Shown here: positions 9,605 to 19,432 of the stretch, one piece after another
How the letters are laid out: each line of letters opens with the position of its first letter
Numbering within the stretch: position 1 is the stretch's first letter
Source: an uncultured Nitrosomonadales bacterium
Lineage (GTDB): Bacteria > Pseudomonadota > Gammaproteobacteria > Burkholderiales > Gallionellaceae
Length of the DNA stretch: 64,000 nucleotides
Direction: 5' to 3'
Assembly: GCA_903915035.1 (NCBI GenBank)
Contig: CAIWRI010000078.1
Location: 1-64,000, forward strand
Translations under genes and position numbers: made by a program
Notes under the pieces: model-generated
The model's database searches: none
Seen by the model: only the letters and a program-made list of their open reading frames with translations
Told to the model about the DNA's origin: nothing

Positions 9605-11767
9605 TTAATTGGCTGAAATATCAGCCACTTCAAACGTTGCAATACCGGCACGAATCAGGCTGGTCGAAATACCTAGCGCCCAGGCCGCAGCGACTGCCGC
9701 CAGTACATTTTCAAGTTGCGATTGATTGCTTTCGTCAGCCGAAATGGGAACCGCAGCAAGCTTGAGCAGTGCAGTCTCTTCCAGCCCCTCGCAAAGTACA
9801 ATGCGGCCATTTTTAATCAGCACCGCCCGACCGCCTGTCCGTCGATGTTTGGTCACAGCGACCAACTCACTCTCAAGCGCGAAATAAATAACTTCGCCGT
9901 CACAATATCCGGCCATCCCTGCCACCAGCGGATCAGATCCATTGAGCACAGCAACTCCATCGGATAAGACCACATCCACCTGAGTGCGCAACACATTGCA
10001 GACCTGCTCGGTGCTTTCGATGTAAAACTCGCCAAAATGTTTGGCCGGATCAAGATTGGTGATAATACCGATCTGACAGCGATCGTAGCCCAAACCTTCC
10101 GACAGGATGGTTTCGATGCTGTTTTCAATGACTGCCGCATCCACTGAACGGTTCAATAACACTTTTTGTGCAGACGCCCAGTTCGCGCAATCTTTCTTGT
10201 CGGCAAGCCGTTTGTCAAAAAACAGCCCGTCACGACTGGCAAGTCCGGTATAAAACCCCGCCAGTTTTAATAATCTGGTGACGATACGTGCAACCTGCGC
10301 TTTTCCCCGCGTACCGCAGATACCGATGACAGGAATACGTCCTGTTTCCTTATCGGCAAACAGACTGTCGACGATGGCGCGGCCCACCGGGCGCGGCTCA
10401 CCTGACACAGGTTTAAGGTGCATCAGCAAACCCGGGCCGGCATTGATTTCAACGATAGCTCCGCCTTGTTCGGCCAGAGGGCGTGAAATATCTTCGGCGA
10501 CCAGATCAACGCCGGCAATATCAAGACCGACGATACGCACGGCAAGCGACACCATTTCCGCCACCTCGGGATGCACCAGATCGGTAACGTCAAAAGCGAC
10601 ATTGCCGTTGCGCTGAATCAAAATCACCGTACCGGCCGGCGGCACCGATTCCGCTGTATAACCCTGACGTTTTATTTCAAATTGGGCTGCGGTACTTTCA
10701 TTGATATTGACCCTGTCCATGGGAAACTCTTCAGCATCTCCCCTGCGCGGATCACTATTGATCTGTTCCTCAATCAGCAGATTGATCGACGAAATGCCAT
10801 TGGCAATCAGCGATACGCTCTCCCCGCGGGTTGCAGCAGCCAGTTTTCCGCCAACCACCAGCAACCGATGTTCATTGCCGCGGATAAAACGCTCGACGAT
10901 AACCTCGCTGCCTTGTTCATCCGCCAGCACAAAAGCGCGCTCTACTTCTTCACGTGTCATCAACTCGGTAGACACACCGCGCCCGTGGTTGCCGTCGGAC
11001 GGCTTGACGACCACCGGCAAACCGATGTCTTCCGCCGCATCCCACGCATCCTCCGGACTGTCAACGATGCGCCCTTCCGGCACCGGTACGCCGCAGGCCT
11101 GCAGCAGGTTTTTGGTCAAATCCTTATCCTGTGAAATACTCTCGGCGATCGCACTGGTCTGGTCAGTTTCTGCCGTCCAGATGCGGTGCGCATTTTTGCC
11201 ATAACCCAATTGCACCAGATTACCGCCGGTCAGGCGCATCGAGGGAATGCCTCTTTCAGTTGCTGCATCGACGATGCAAGCGGTGCTGGGTCCAAGACAG
11301 AGAGAATCGACCATCTCATTGAGTTTTAAAACGGTGGCAGCCACGTCAAAAGGTTCATCCTGCATCGCCGCGAGTATTAATTCGCGTGCGGCATGCAGCG
11401 CGGCACGAGAAACGGTTTCGTTGCGCGAACGCACAACCACCTTATAAACCCCGCGCACCGACGTTTCACGCGCCTTGCCAAAACCGCTCTGCATCCCCGC
11501 CAGATTTTGCAGTTCGATGGTGACATGTTCAAGAATATGTCCGGGCCAGGTGCCCTCGCGCAAACGTTGCAAAAATCCGCCGCGCTCACCAATGCCGCAG
11601 CGGTGCTCAATCAAGCTTGGCAACCAGGCTGTCAGACGCTCATAAAAACCGGGTATGGTATTGGAAGGAGAATCTTCCAGCACACCGATATCCAGCCAAA
11701 CCTCAAGCACAGGACGATAAGTCCAGATATTCGGACCTTGCAGCGGTAATATTTTGAGAAACTCCAT
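9605..11767 (-). CDS. Cyanophycin synthetase-like paralog (shorter, CphA'-type)
   Basis: MEFLKILPLQGPNIWTYRPVLEVWLDIG...VVVKPSDGNHGRGVS...; Mur-like P-loop region reads GICGTRGKAQVARIV rather than GTNGKTTT. Confidence 0.88.
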   Translation of the reverse strand: MEFLKILPLQGPNIWTYRPVLEVWLDIGVLEDSPSNTIPGFYERLTAWLPSLIEHRCGIGERGGFLQRLREGTWPGHILEHVTIELQNLAGMQSGFGKARETSVRGVYKVVVRSRNETVSRAALHAARELILAAMQDEPFDVAATVLKLNEMVDSLCLGPSTACIVDAATERGIPSMRLTGGNLVQLGYGKNAHRIWTAETDQTSAIAESISQDKDLTKNLLQACGVPVPEGRIVDSPEDAWDAAEDIGLPVVVKPSDGNHGRGVSTELMTREEVERAFVLADEQGSEVIVERFIRGNEHRLLVVGGKLAAATRGESVSLIANGISSINLLIEEQINSDPRRGDAEEFPMDRVNINESTAAQFEIKRQGYTAESVPPAGTVILIQRNGNVAFDVTDLVHPEVAEMVSLAVRIVGLDIAGVDLVAEDISRPLAEQGGAIVEINAGPGLLMHLKPVSGEPRPVGRAIVDSLFADKETGRIPVIGICGTRGKAQVARIVTRLLKLAGFYTGLASRDGLFFDKRLADKKDCANWASAQKVLLNRSVDAAVIENSIETILSEGLGYDRCQIGIITNLDPAKHFGEFYIESTEQVCNVLRTQVDVVLSDGVAVLNGSDPLVAGMAGYCDGEVIYFALESELVAVTKHRRTGGRAVLIKNGRIVLCEGLEETALLKLAAVPISADESNQSQLENVLAAVAAAWALGISTSLIRAGIATFEVADISAN

Positions 11768-11945
11768 CAGATTTTCCTGGTGAATTTATAGGTAGCAGAC
11801 TACGAGCTTAACGCAACCCGCTGTATTTTGGTTTACATGAATATCATATCAGGAAAAATATTACGCATCGAACTGGTGACGATATTACCAGAGGAGACGG
11901 CAAAATAGTTTGTTCGCGTGTGGTAATGTAGTAATATTGCGGGCA

Positions 11946-14225
11946 ATGAATATTCCGCTCCCCCCCCCATTGGCAATCTCATTTCCTGACGCATGGCACG
12001 ACAGCGTGTTACCGCATCTCTCAGACAACGAAGCAATTGTGGCCTGGTTGGAAATCAATCTCGATGCCAGACTGAACTTCTCGCAAGAACTGTTACTGAT
12101 TAGCGACCGGCGCTTGTTATGTTTTAGCGGCGGGCAAGCACAGGTATTCCCTTTTCACGCAGGACTGACCATGGACTGCCACGATCATGGCGGGATCGGC
12201 AGGATAGAACTCTTCGAAGGTGAAGTCCGCCTGGCCTGCTGGTTTTATACACTGGCACACAATGTTCAGGCGATGCGTTTCATCAAACAGTTTGAGCAGC
12301 AACTCAGTTGCCATCTGACCGGCATCGCGGTGACTGAAGCTGCGCCTGAGCTATGTCCGGATTGCCTGACGCCTATGGAGCTCAGTGTATGTCCGCAATG
12401 CAACAGCACTATCAATGCCCCGCCGCGAATCTGGACATTGCTGCGTTTATGGCGTTTTGCAAAATCCTATCAGTGGCAATTGATTTCCGGTTTTTTATTA
12501 ATGCTGGCTTCGACCGCTGCAACGCTGGTGCCGCCTTATCTGACCATGCCGCTGATGGACAAGGTGCTGATTCCCTATCAGAACGGCCAGCCGATTGATT
12601 TTGTGGTGGTAAGCTGGTTGTTATCCGGCCTGTTGGGTTCCGCATTGCTGGCCTGGAGTCTGGGCTGGGCAAAAACTTATATCCTGGCACTGGTCAGCGA
12701 ACGCATTGGTGCCGATTTGCGCACGATCACTTATGAGCATCTGCTGCGCCTGTCACTGGAATATTTCGGCGGGAAACGCACAGGCGACCTGATGTCACGC
12801 ATCGGTTCGGAGTCAGATCGAATTTGCGTCTTTTTGTCGTTGCATCTGCTTGATTTTGCAACTGATGTTCTGATGATACTGATGACAGCGGCGATTCTTT
12901 TTTCGATTAATCCGTATCTTGCGCTGGTTACGCTGGTGCCGCTGCCGTTCATCGCCTGGATGATCCATAACGTGCGTGACCGCTTGCGCACCGGTTTTGA
13001 AAAGATTGATCGAGTCTGGTCGGAAGTGAGCAATGTACTGGCCGATACCATACCCGGCATCCGGGTGGTCAAGGCCTTCGCCCAGGAAGGTCGCGAGGCG
13101 GAACGTTTCCGTGTCGCCAACCACCACAACCTGCAAGTGAATGACCGCATCAACAAAATCTGGTCTTTATTCACCCCCAGTGTCTCATTCCTGACCGAAA
13201 TCGGCTTGCTGGTGGTCTGGGCCTTCGGCATCTGGCAGGTATCAAACAACCAGATTACCGTCGGGGTGCTGACGGCCTTCCTGGCTTACATCAGCCGTTT
13301 TTATGCGCGTCTGGATTCGATGAGTCGCATTGTTTCAGTCACGCAAAAAGCTGCCGCCGGTGCCAAACGTATTTTTGATATTCTCGATCATGTCTCCAGC
13401 GTTCCTGAGCCGGTTAATCCTGTGCATCTGAACAAGATAGAAGGCCGGATTGAACTCAAGGACGCAGGATTCAGATATGGCAATCGTGCCGTCATCAAAG
13501 GATTAAATCTCACCATCAAACCTGGCGAGATGATAGGCCTGGTCGGACACAGCGGCTCCGGGAAAAGCACGCTGGTCAATCTGATGTGCCGCTTTTATGA
13601 TGTCTCGGAAGGCGCAATCAGCATAGACGGAGTCAACATACGTTCGCTGCCTGTCTCAGAATATCGCCGCCACATCGGACTGGTATTGCAAGATCCCTTC
13701 CTGTTCTTTGGCAGCATTGCCGAGAACATCGCCTATGGAAAACCGGATGCAAGCCGTGCTGACATTGTCGCGGCCGCTCATGCCGCCCATGCGCATGAAT
13801 TTATCCTGCGTCTGCCGCACGGTTATGATTCCTTAGTCGGTGAACGCGGTCATGGTTTGTCCGGCGGTGAACGCCAGCGTATCTCAATTGCCCGTGCATT
13901 GCTGATTGACCCGCGCATTTTGATACTGGATGAAGCGACGGCATCGGTCGATACCGAAACGGAAAAGGAAATCCAGAAAGCGCTGGACAATCTGGTACAT
14001 GGCCGTACCACCATCGCCATCGCTCACCGCCTGTCCACTTTACATAAGGCGGATCGTCTGGTGGTGCTCGATAAAGGTGAAATCGTTGAAATAGGCAGTC
14101 ATGATGAACTGATGGCAAGTGAAGGTGCTTATTACCGCCTGTATCAGGCACAGGCCCGCAATGTCGATAGCGAACTTGACGATCTGACCAGCCGCGTTGC
14201 AGTAGACAGAAAGGTGAGCGCATGA
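11946..14225 (+). CDS. ABC transporter (TMD-NBD fusion), cyanophycin-locus-associated type
   Basis: Walker [17 protein letters not shown], signature LSGGERQRISIARALL, N-terminal extension with CPDC/CPQC cysteines; adjacent to cphA and DUF1854. Confidence 0.88.
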   Translation: MNIPLPPPLAISFPDAWHDSVLPHLSDNEAIVAWLEINLDARLNFSQELLLISDRRLLCFSGGQAQVFPFHAGLTMDCHDHGGIGRIELFEGEVRLACWFYTLAHNVQAMRFIKQFEQQLSCHLTGIAVTEAAPELCPDCLTPMELSVCPQCNSTINAPPRIWTLLRLWRFAKSYQWQLISGFLLMLASTAATLVPPYLTMPLMDKVLIPYQNGQPIDFVVVSWLLSGLLGSALLAWSLGWAKTYILALVSERIGADLRTITYEHLLRLSLEYFGGKRTGDLMSRIGSESDRICVFLSLHLLDFATDVLMILMTAAILFSINPYLALVTLVPLPFIAWMIHNVRDRLRTGFEKIDRVWSEVSNVLADTIPGIRVVKAFAQEGREAERFRVANHHNLQVNDRINKIWSLFTPSVSFLTEIGLLVVWAFGIWQVSNNQITVGVLTAFLAYISRFYARLDSMSRIVSVTQKAAAGAKRIFDILDHVSSVPEPVNPVHLNKIEGRIELKDAGFRYGNRAVIKGLNLTIKPGEMIGLVGHSGSGKSTLVNLMCRFYDVSEGAISIDGVNIRSLPVSEYRRHIGLVLQDPFLFFGSIAENIAYGKPDASRADIVAAAHAAHAHEFILRLPHGYDSLVGERGHGLSGGERQRISIARALLIDPRILILDEATASVDTETEKEIQKALDNLVHGRTTIAIAHRLSTLHKADRLVVLDKGEIVEIGSHDELMASEGAYYRLYQAQARNVDSELDDLTSRVAVDRKVSA

Positions 14226-14683
14226 GCAATTTCAGCTTAATACGAAATCCTGCCGGCCGCCTGGTGCTGACGCTGGAAGGACAGTCTTATGAGGGTGTCG
14301 TACCGGTGCGCGCCTTCCCGATTGCAGCGCCGGATGAGAGCATTTCATTGTTGAGTCCGGATGGACATGAACTGCTTTGGATAGAAAAGCTGATCAGCCT
14401 GCCTGAAAATATCAGCGAACTGATCGTGGAGGATCTGGCCTGCCGTGAATTTATGCCTGAAGTGCAGCGCATCAAAAATGTATCGAGCTTCGCCACACCC
14501 AGCACCTGGCAGGTTGAAACCGATCGCGGTGACACAGAATTACTGCTTAAGGCTGAGGAACACATCCGCCGCCTGACAGCAACCTCGCTGCTTGTCACCG
14601 ACAGCCACGGCGTTTCATTTTTAATCCGCGACACAGAGCAACTGGATATGCACAGCCGCAAACTGCTGGATCGTTTTTTATAA
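14222..14683 (+). CDS. DUF1854 family protein (cyanophycin-associated)
   Basis: Overlaps the ABC transporter gene by 4 nt; RLVLTLEGQSYEGVVPVRAFPIAAPDESISLLSPDGHELLWI is DUF1854-like. Confidence 0.75.
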   Translation: MSNFSLIRNPAGRLVLTLEGQSYEGVVPVRAFPIAAPDESISLLSPDGHELLWIEKLISLPENISELIVEDLACREFMPEVQRIKNVSSFATPSTWQVETDRGDTELLLKAEEHIRRLTATSLLVTDSHGVSFLIRDTEQLDMHSRKLLDRFL

Positions 14684-14684
14684 T

Positions 14685-15359
14685 TTAACTGCCGGGTCGG
14701 ACACCAATCCAGATATTGTGGCGATTACCCCGCTTTGATTGATGCGAGCCTGCGCGTTGCTGTGTCACCGCAAAACCTGCCTTATTCATGCGCTGCGTAA
14801 ACGCATCATCCGTGCATGCCGACCAGACCGTGAGCACACCGCCTGCTTTGAGCGCGGCATAGGCCAGTGCAAGCCCGGCATTGCTGTATAGCGCATTATT
14901 ATTTTCACAGGTGAAGGAACTCGGGCCATTATCCACATCCAGCATGATGGCGTCGAATTGATGAGATACCTGCATCACCCGTGCGACATCCATTTCCTGC
15001 ACCTGCACACGCGCATCAGCCAGCGGAAAGCCGGAAAGCCGCCCCATGTAATCGCGGTTCCAGCGCACCACAGCAGGAATTAGTTCAGATACCGTGACCT
15101 GCGCATCAGATCCTGTGTGAAGAAGTACCGCCGCCAGTGTAAAACCCATACCGAGCCCACCCACCAGCAAATGCGGATTTTTCCGTCCTGCAATGCACTT
15201 GCAGGCGATTTCCGCCAGCACCTCCTCTGAATGGTGCGCGCGACTGTTCATCAACTCGCCCGCTTTATCCACCCGGATAGAAAATTCGTCGCCGCGCTGG
15301 TATAGGCGCAGAGTCGTTCCCGCCCAGAGCGCGGTGTCGATCAATATAAATGGAAGCAT
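14685..15359 (-). CDS. Spermidine synthase-like methyltransferase-fold protein
   Basis: PHLLVGGLGMGFTLAAVL...VTVSELIPAVVRWNRDYMG...DAIMLDVDNGPSSFT. Confidence 0.75.
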   Translation of the reverse strand: MLPFILIDTALWAGTTLRLYQRGDEFSIRVDKAGELMNSRAHHSEEVLAEIACKCIAGRKNPHLLVGGLGMGFTLAAVLLHTGSDAQVTVSELIPAVVRWNRDYMGRLSGFPLADARVQVQEMDVARVMQVSHQFDAIMLDVDNGPSSFTCENNNALYSNAGLALAYAALKAGGVLTVWSACTDDAFTQRMNKAGFAVTQQRAGSHQSKRGNRHNIWIGVRPGS

Positions 15360-15574
15360 AATTTTTTCGTTAAGAGCTGTTTTTACAGCAGGCTGACATC
15401 ATAATTCAGTGCCTGAAGTTACGGGCTGCTATTTGTCATGATGATCTGCACGCTTACCGGTAGACTATAACGGTATTCCCGTGGTACTTTTGCCGGCAAA
15501 TCATGCGCTAACGCTGAAAATCAGTGTTGCATGATCGTTTTATACCTTTATTGTTATCTCACTGTGGAAACAGC

Positions 15575-16726
15575 ATGGCTCTTGCTCAACATTCATCCGC
15601 CATAAAATATATTCCGGCCGTTTTGTTACTATCCGCTCTGGCGGCCTGGTATTTCACCCGCACCGTCCCGCTCCAGATTAAACTGGTCAGCGTGACACGC
15701 GGTACGGTTGAGGCAACCGTCAACAATACCCGAGCAGGCACGGTAAAAGCCTGCCATCGCGCCAAGCTCTCAGCGCCTTCAGGCGGTCAGATAGCACAAC
15801 TGCTAGTCAAAAAAGGGGACAGAGTCAAGACCGGGCAGCTTCTGCTGAAATTATGGGATAAGGACTTGCAGGCGCAATTAGCCCTTGCACAGGAACAACT
15901 CATCACGGCGCAAACGCAAGCTGTGCAGTCCTGCCTTCAGGATGAGCTGGCCGACAGGGAATTTAAACGGGCCGCTCAATTACAGTTGAAAGGTTTTATC
16001 TCCAGCGAGGGGCTGGATCAAAAATCCTCGTCAGCTCAAGTATTACATGCCGGATGCAATGCGGCAAAAAGTCGGATTGAAGAAGCGAAGTCACACATTA
16101 CCGCAGCAAAAACCGGACTGGACAGACTCCTTTTGCGCGCACCGTTTGACGGCATTATTGCTGAAATCAGCGGTGAGCTTGGCGAATATGCCACCCCTTC
16201 CCCGCCCGGCATCCCAACCCCGCCTGCAATTGATCTGATTGACGACCACTGTCTGTTTGTCAGTGCGCCTATCGACGAAGTGGATGCTGCCGGTATCAAA
16301 TCCGGACAACTTGCGCGTATTAGCCTTGATGCGATTAAAGGTAAATCTTTCGCAGGACGTGTCAAACGCCTTGCGCCTTATGTGCTGGAAATCGAAAAGC
16401 AGGCGCGTACCGTGGAGGTTGAAGTGGATTTTATTGCGCCGCCGACGGACGAAAATCTGCTGACCGGCTATAGTGCCGATGTAGAAATCGTTCATGCCCG
16501 TCATCTCAAGGTATTGCGTATTCCCACTCAGAGTCTGCTGGAAGGTCATAAAGTATTACTCTATAAAGCGGACGGCATGCTGACAGCGCGCGCGGTAACA
16601 ACGGGTCTTGCCAACTGGGATGAAACAGAAATCACCGCGGGGCTAAGCGAAGGTGATCAAATCGTGCTCAATACCGATCAGAGCGGCATCAAAGCCGGTA
16701 TAAGAGTTCAGCCGGAAGAGAAATAA
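15575..16726 (+). CDS. HlyD/MacA-type periplasmic adaptor
   Basis: Biotinyl-lipoyl-like hairpin architecture, KLSAPSGGQIAQLLVKKGDRVKTGQLLLKL. Confidence 0.85.
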   Translation: MALAQHSSAIKYIPAVLLLSALAAWYFTRTVPLQIKLVSVTRGTVEATVNNTRAGTVKACHRAKLSAPSGGQIAQLLVKKGDRVKTGQLLLKLWDKDLQAQLALAQEQLITAQTQAVQSCLQDELADREFKRAAQLQLKGFISSEGLDQKSSSAQVLHAGCNAAKSRIEEAKSHITAAKTGLDRLLLRAPFDGIIAEISGELGEYATPSPPGIPTPPAIDLIDDHCLFVSAPIDEVDAAGIKSGQLARISLDAIKGKSFAGRVKRLAPYVLEIEKQARTVEVEVDFIAPPTDENLLTGYSADVEIVHARHLKVLRIPTQSLLEGHKVLLYKADGMLTARAVTTGLANWDETEITAGLSEGDQIVLNTDQSGIKAGIRVQPEEK

Positions 16727-16777
16727 TGATCCTGCACTTCATTCCCTGCAGCTTGCACCTTGTTCCTTGCCTTTAAA

Positions 16778-17452
16778 ATGATTGAATTTATCAATATCCG
16801 TCGCAGTTTCAGCATAGGCGATCAGCGGGTTACCGCCTTGCACGACATCAATTTGAACATCGCAGCGGGCGACTATGTCTCTATCATGGGGCCGTCCGGC
16901 TCGGGCAAATCCACGCTGCTGAATCTGATCGGCCTGCTGGATCGTCCTACCTCCGGAACTTACAAACTGGACAGCGGCGATGTCACGGCATTAAATGACG
17001 CACAACAAGCCCGTGTTCGCAGCGAAAAAATTGGTTTCGTATTTCAGTCCTTTCATCTGGTGCCACGACTGACTGCCGCGATGAACATCGAACTGCCGCT
17101 GATACTGGCGGGCATACCGGCAGCTGAACGCAAGCTGCGCGTAGCACAATTACTGGCAAATTACGGCCTGACGGACAGAGCCTCCCACAGACCTGACCAG
17201 CTCTCCGGCGGGCAGCGGCAACGCGTGGCGATTGCCCGTGCCACCAGCATGCATCCTGCCGTGCTGCTGGCGGATGAGCCGACCGGCAATCTTGATCAAA
17301 CTACCGGCCGCGAAGTCATCAAATTACTCGAACAATTAAGCTTGCAGAATGTCACGCTGATACTCGTCACCCACGATCCGGCTCTGGCTGGACGAGCCAG
17401 TCGTCAGCTGCGCATGGTGGACGGTCAGATTATCAGCCAGACCATGTCATGA
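16778..17452 (+). CDS. MacB/LolD-type ABC transporter ATP-binding protein
   Basis: [37 protein letters not shown]. Confidence 0.92.
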   Translation: MIEFINIRRSFSIGDQRVTALHDINLNIAAGDYVSIMGPSGSGKSTLLNLIGLLDRPTSGTYKLDSGDVTALNDAQQARVRSEKIGFVFQSFHLVPRLTAAMNIELPLILAGIPAAERKLRVAQLLANYGLTDRASHRPDQLSGGQRQRVAIARATSMHPAVLLADEPTGNLDQTTGREVIKLLEQLSLQNVTLILVTHDPALAGRASRQLRMVDGQIISQTMS

Positions 17453-18657
17453 AATATATTGATGTCGTGCAGTTTGCCGCCACAAGTCTGCTCGGCAGCC
17501 GCGCACGAACCGGGCTGATGATCCTCGCCATGTCCATCGGCGTCGCTGCTGTAGTGGTGCTAACCGCCTTGGGCGAAGGCGCAAGAATTTACGTGGTTAA
17601 TCAGTTCTCCTCGCTTGGCACTAATCTGGTTCTGGTCTTTCCGGGGCGTACTGAAACAGCCGGCGTCAACCCCGGCATGCTGCTAGGCCAGATTCCGCGC
17701 GAAATTTCCCTCGATGATGCGCAAGCACTATTGAAGAGCCGTGCTATCGCCCGCATCACACCGATGACAATAGGTTCTTCACAAATCTCAAAAGAAGCAA
17801 AAAACCGCGATGTGGTGGTATTGGGCTCTACGGCTAACTTACTGGAAGTGCGCCACATGAGCCTGGAACAGGGACAATTCCTGCCCGAAGGTGACATGCA
17901 TTCGAATCTGCCTGTCTGCGTGCTGGGCAGCAAAATAAATCATGAATTATTTGGCAGAAAATCGGCTGTGGGTGCCTGGGTCAGACTGGGCGACCGGCGA
18001 TTTCGCGTGATCGGCATTCTGGCAACTCAGGGCGAATCAATGGGTTTTAATACCGACGAAATCGTCATCGTGCCGGTCGCCTCCGCCCATATGCTGTTCA
18101 ACACCTCAGGACTGTTCCGCATTCTGATCGAAGCAAAAAACCGCGAAGCAATAGAACCGGCCAGAAAAGATGCTGAATCCATCCTGTTTGCCCGACACAA
18201 CGGGGAAAAAGATGTGACAGTAGTCACGCAAGACGCCGTACTGGCGACATTCGACCGGATCTTGCGTGCACTGACACTGGCGGTCGGCGGCATCGCCGCA
18301 ATCAGTCTGGCGGTAGCGGGAATTTTAATTATGAATGTGATGTTAATCGCCGTTTCGCAACGGGTGCAGGAAATCGGCCTGCTCAAAGCCTTGGGCGCAC
18401 CGGCAGTAAAAATCCGCAGCTTGTTCTTTGCAGAAGCGGTTATCTTATCCGCGATCGGCAGCTTTGCCGGTCTGCTGCTGGGTGAGGCGGGTGTACTGGT
18501 GATTGCAAAAATTTATCCCGCCTTGCCGGTGACGGCCCCTTGGTGGGCTGTGCTGGCGGCAATAGGCACATCACTTGTCACAGGAATATCATTCAGCGTC
18601 TGGCCGGCACGCCGCGCTGCACAACTGGACCCCGTGACGGCACTGGCCGGTCGCTAA
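17449..18657 (+). CDS. MacB-type ABC transporter permease (FtsX-like)
   Basis: ARTGLMILAMSIGVAAVVVLTALGEGAR; C-terminal FtsX-like domain; 4-nt overlap with the ATPase gene. Confidence 0.9.
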   Translation: MKYIDVVQFAATSLLGSRARTGLMILAMSIGVAAVVVLTALGEGARIYVVNQFSSLGTNLVLVFPGRTETAGVNPGMLLGQIPREISLDDAQALLKSRAIARITPMTIGSSQISKEAKNRDVVVLGSTANLLEVRHMSLEQGQFLPEGDMHSNLPVCVLGSKINHELFGRKSAVGAWVRLGDRRFRVIGILATQGESMGFNTDEIVIVPVASAHMLFNTSGLFRILIEAKNREAIEPARKDAESILFARHNGEKDVTVVTQDAVLATFDRILRALTLAVGGIAAISLAVAGILIMNVMLIAVSQRVQEIGLLKALGAPAVKIRSLFFAEAVILSAIGSFAGLLLGEAGVLVIAKIYPALPVTAPWWAVLAAIGTSLVTGISFSVWPARRAAQLDPVTALAGR

Positions 18658-18689
18658 GCACTTAAAACGCTGCGGACTTCGTAACAATC

Positions 18690-19032
18690 GCTGTTAAATA
18701 GCCGGGTGCTCGCCAGCTTCATGTCGGCGGGGCATCATCTGGAATCCTGGCAACAAGAATCCGCTCAGGCCATTGCAAAACGGCTGTTGGTCGCCAGCAT
18801 GGCCTGTGTCACCGTGTGGCAAATCGCTGCCGACAACAAAGAGGCCACCGAATTACGGCTATTTTTGATCAAACTCAGCGGCAGACAAAGAAGGCACAAA
18901 TTCACAAATCTGGCACTTCTGGCAGGCTTGTGGGTGTTTCTCTCCATGATTGAAATCATGGAAGCCTACTCTCTGGAAAAACTGGATGGCTTAAAAACAA
19001 CCGCCCGGCAATTTTTCAAAAAAGATGTGTAG
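18690..19032 (+). pseudogene. Transposase C-terminal remnant (IS4-like)
   Basis: LESWQQESAQAIAKRLLVASMACVTVWQIA...LRLFLIKLSGR...LLAGLWVFLSMIEIMEAYSLEKL resembles IS4-type transposase C-termini; no N-terminal part present. Confidence 0.5.
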
Positions 19033-19067
19033 ATACTTATGCCGCCCGGGAGAGGGGATAGAGGAGA

Positions 19068-19172
19068 AGGCGGGTTGCCCGCCGCGCCGTTGTCGCCCAG
19101 ATTAAAAGGCAGGAACACCGTGGCCGCTTCCGCCAGTCTGGTCACCCGCTGTTGCTCACCGCAAAATGCCAC
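19068..19172 (-). pseudogene. Fragment of type I restriction subunit HsdR
   Basis: EQQRVTRLAEAATVFLPFNLGDNGAAGNPP matches the HsdR FLPFNxGxxGGAGNPP motif; flanking sequence does not continue the gene. Confidence 0.55.
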
Positions 19173-19205
19173 AGCGCCCCGTTAGGAAAGGACAGCAAGG
19201 GTTCT

Positions 19206-19251
19206 GCAGGTCGGGATTTATCCTGACTTGTCGGGTTGAAACCCGACCTGC
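19206..19251. repeat. 46-bp double-hairpin palindromic repeat
   Basis: GCAGGTCGGGATTTATCCTGACTTGTCGGGTTGAAACCCGACCTGC: outer arms pair and each half is itself near-palindromic. Confidence 0.7.
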
Positions 19252-19395
19252 CTCCAGGATTACGGTCAAAGCTGGTCGCGCAAGCGGTTCAGCAGCGTTT
19301 CACCGGCCCGCGCGCCGTGATTGTTGGTCAGCGTCGTGTTCGCAAATCCCAGTAACCAGCTGCCGGTCTGCCACCGGCGAAATTGCTTTTATGTC

Positions 19396-19432
19396 TGAGT
19401 AACTGATGTTACACCGTAACATCAGTTACTCA
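19396..19432. terminator. Perfect 17-bp-arm hairpin overlapping the 3' end of the RND gene
   Basis: TGAGTAACTGATGTTAC-acc-GTAACATCAGTTACTCA; exact inverted repeat containing the TAA stop of the minus-strand RND gene; no strong U-tract. Confidence 0.5.

Noticed and set aside
12731-13249. Minus-strand ORFs antisense to the ABC transporter
   Set aside because: The plus strand clearly encodes conserved ABC transporter motifs; antisense frames are incidental.
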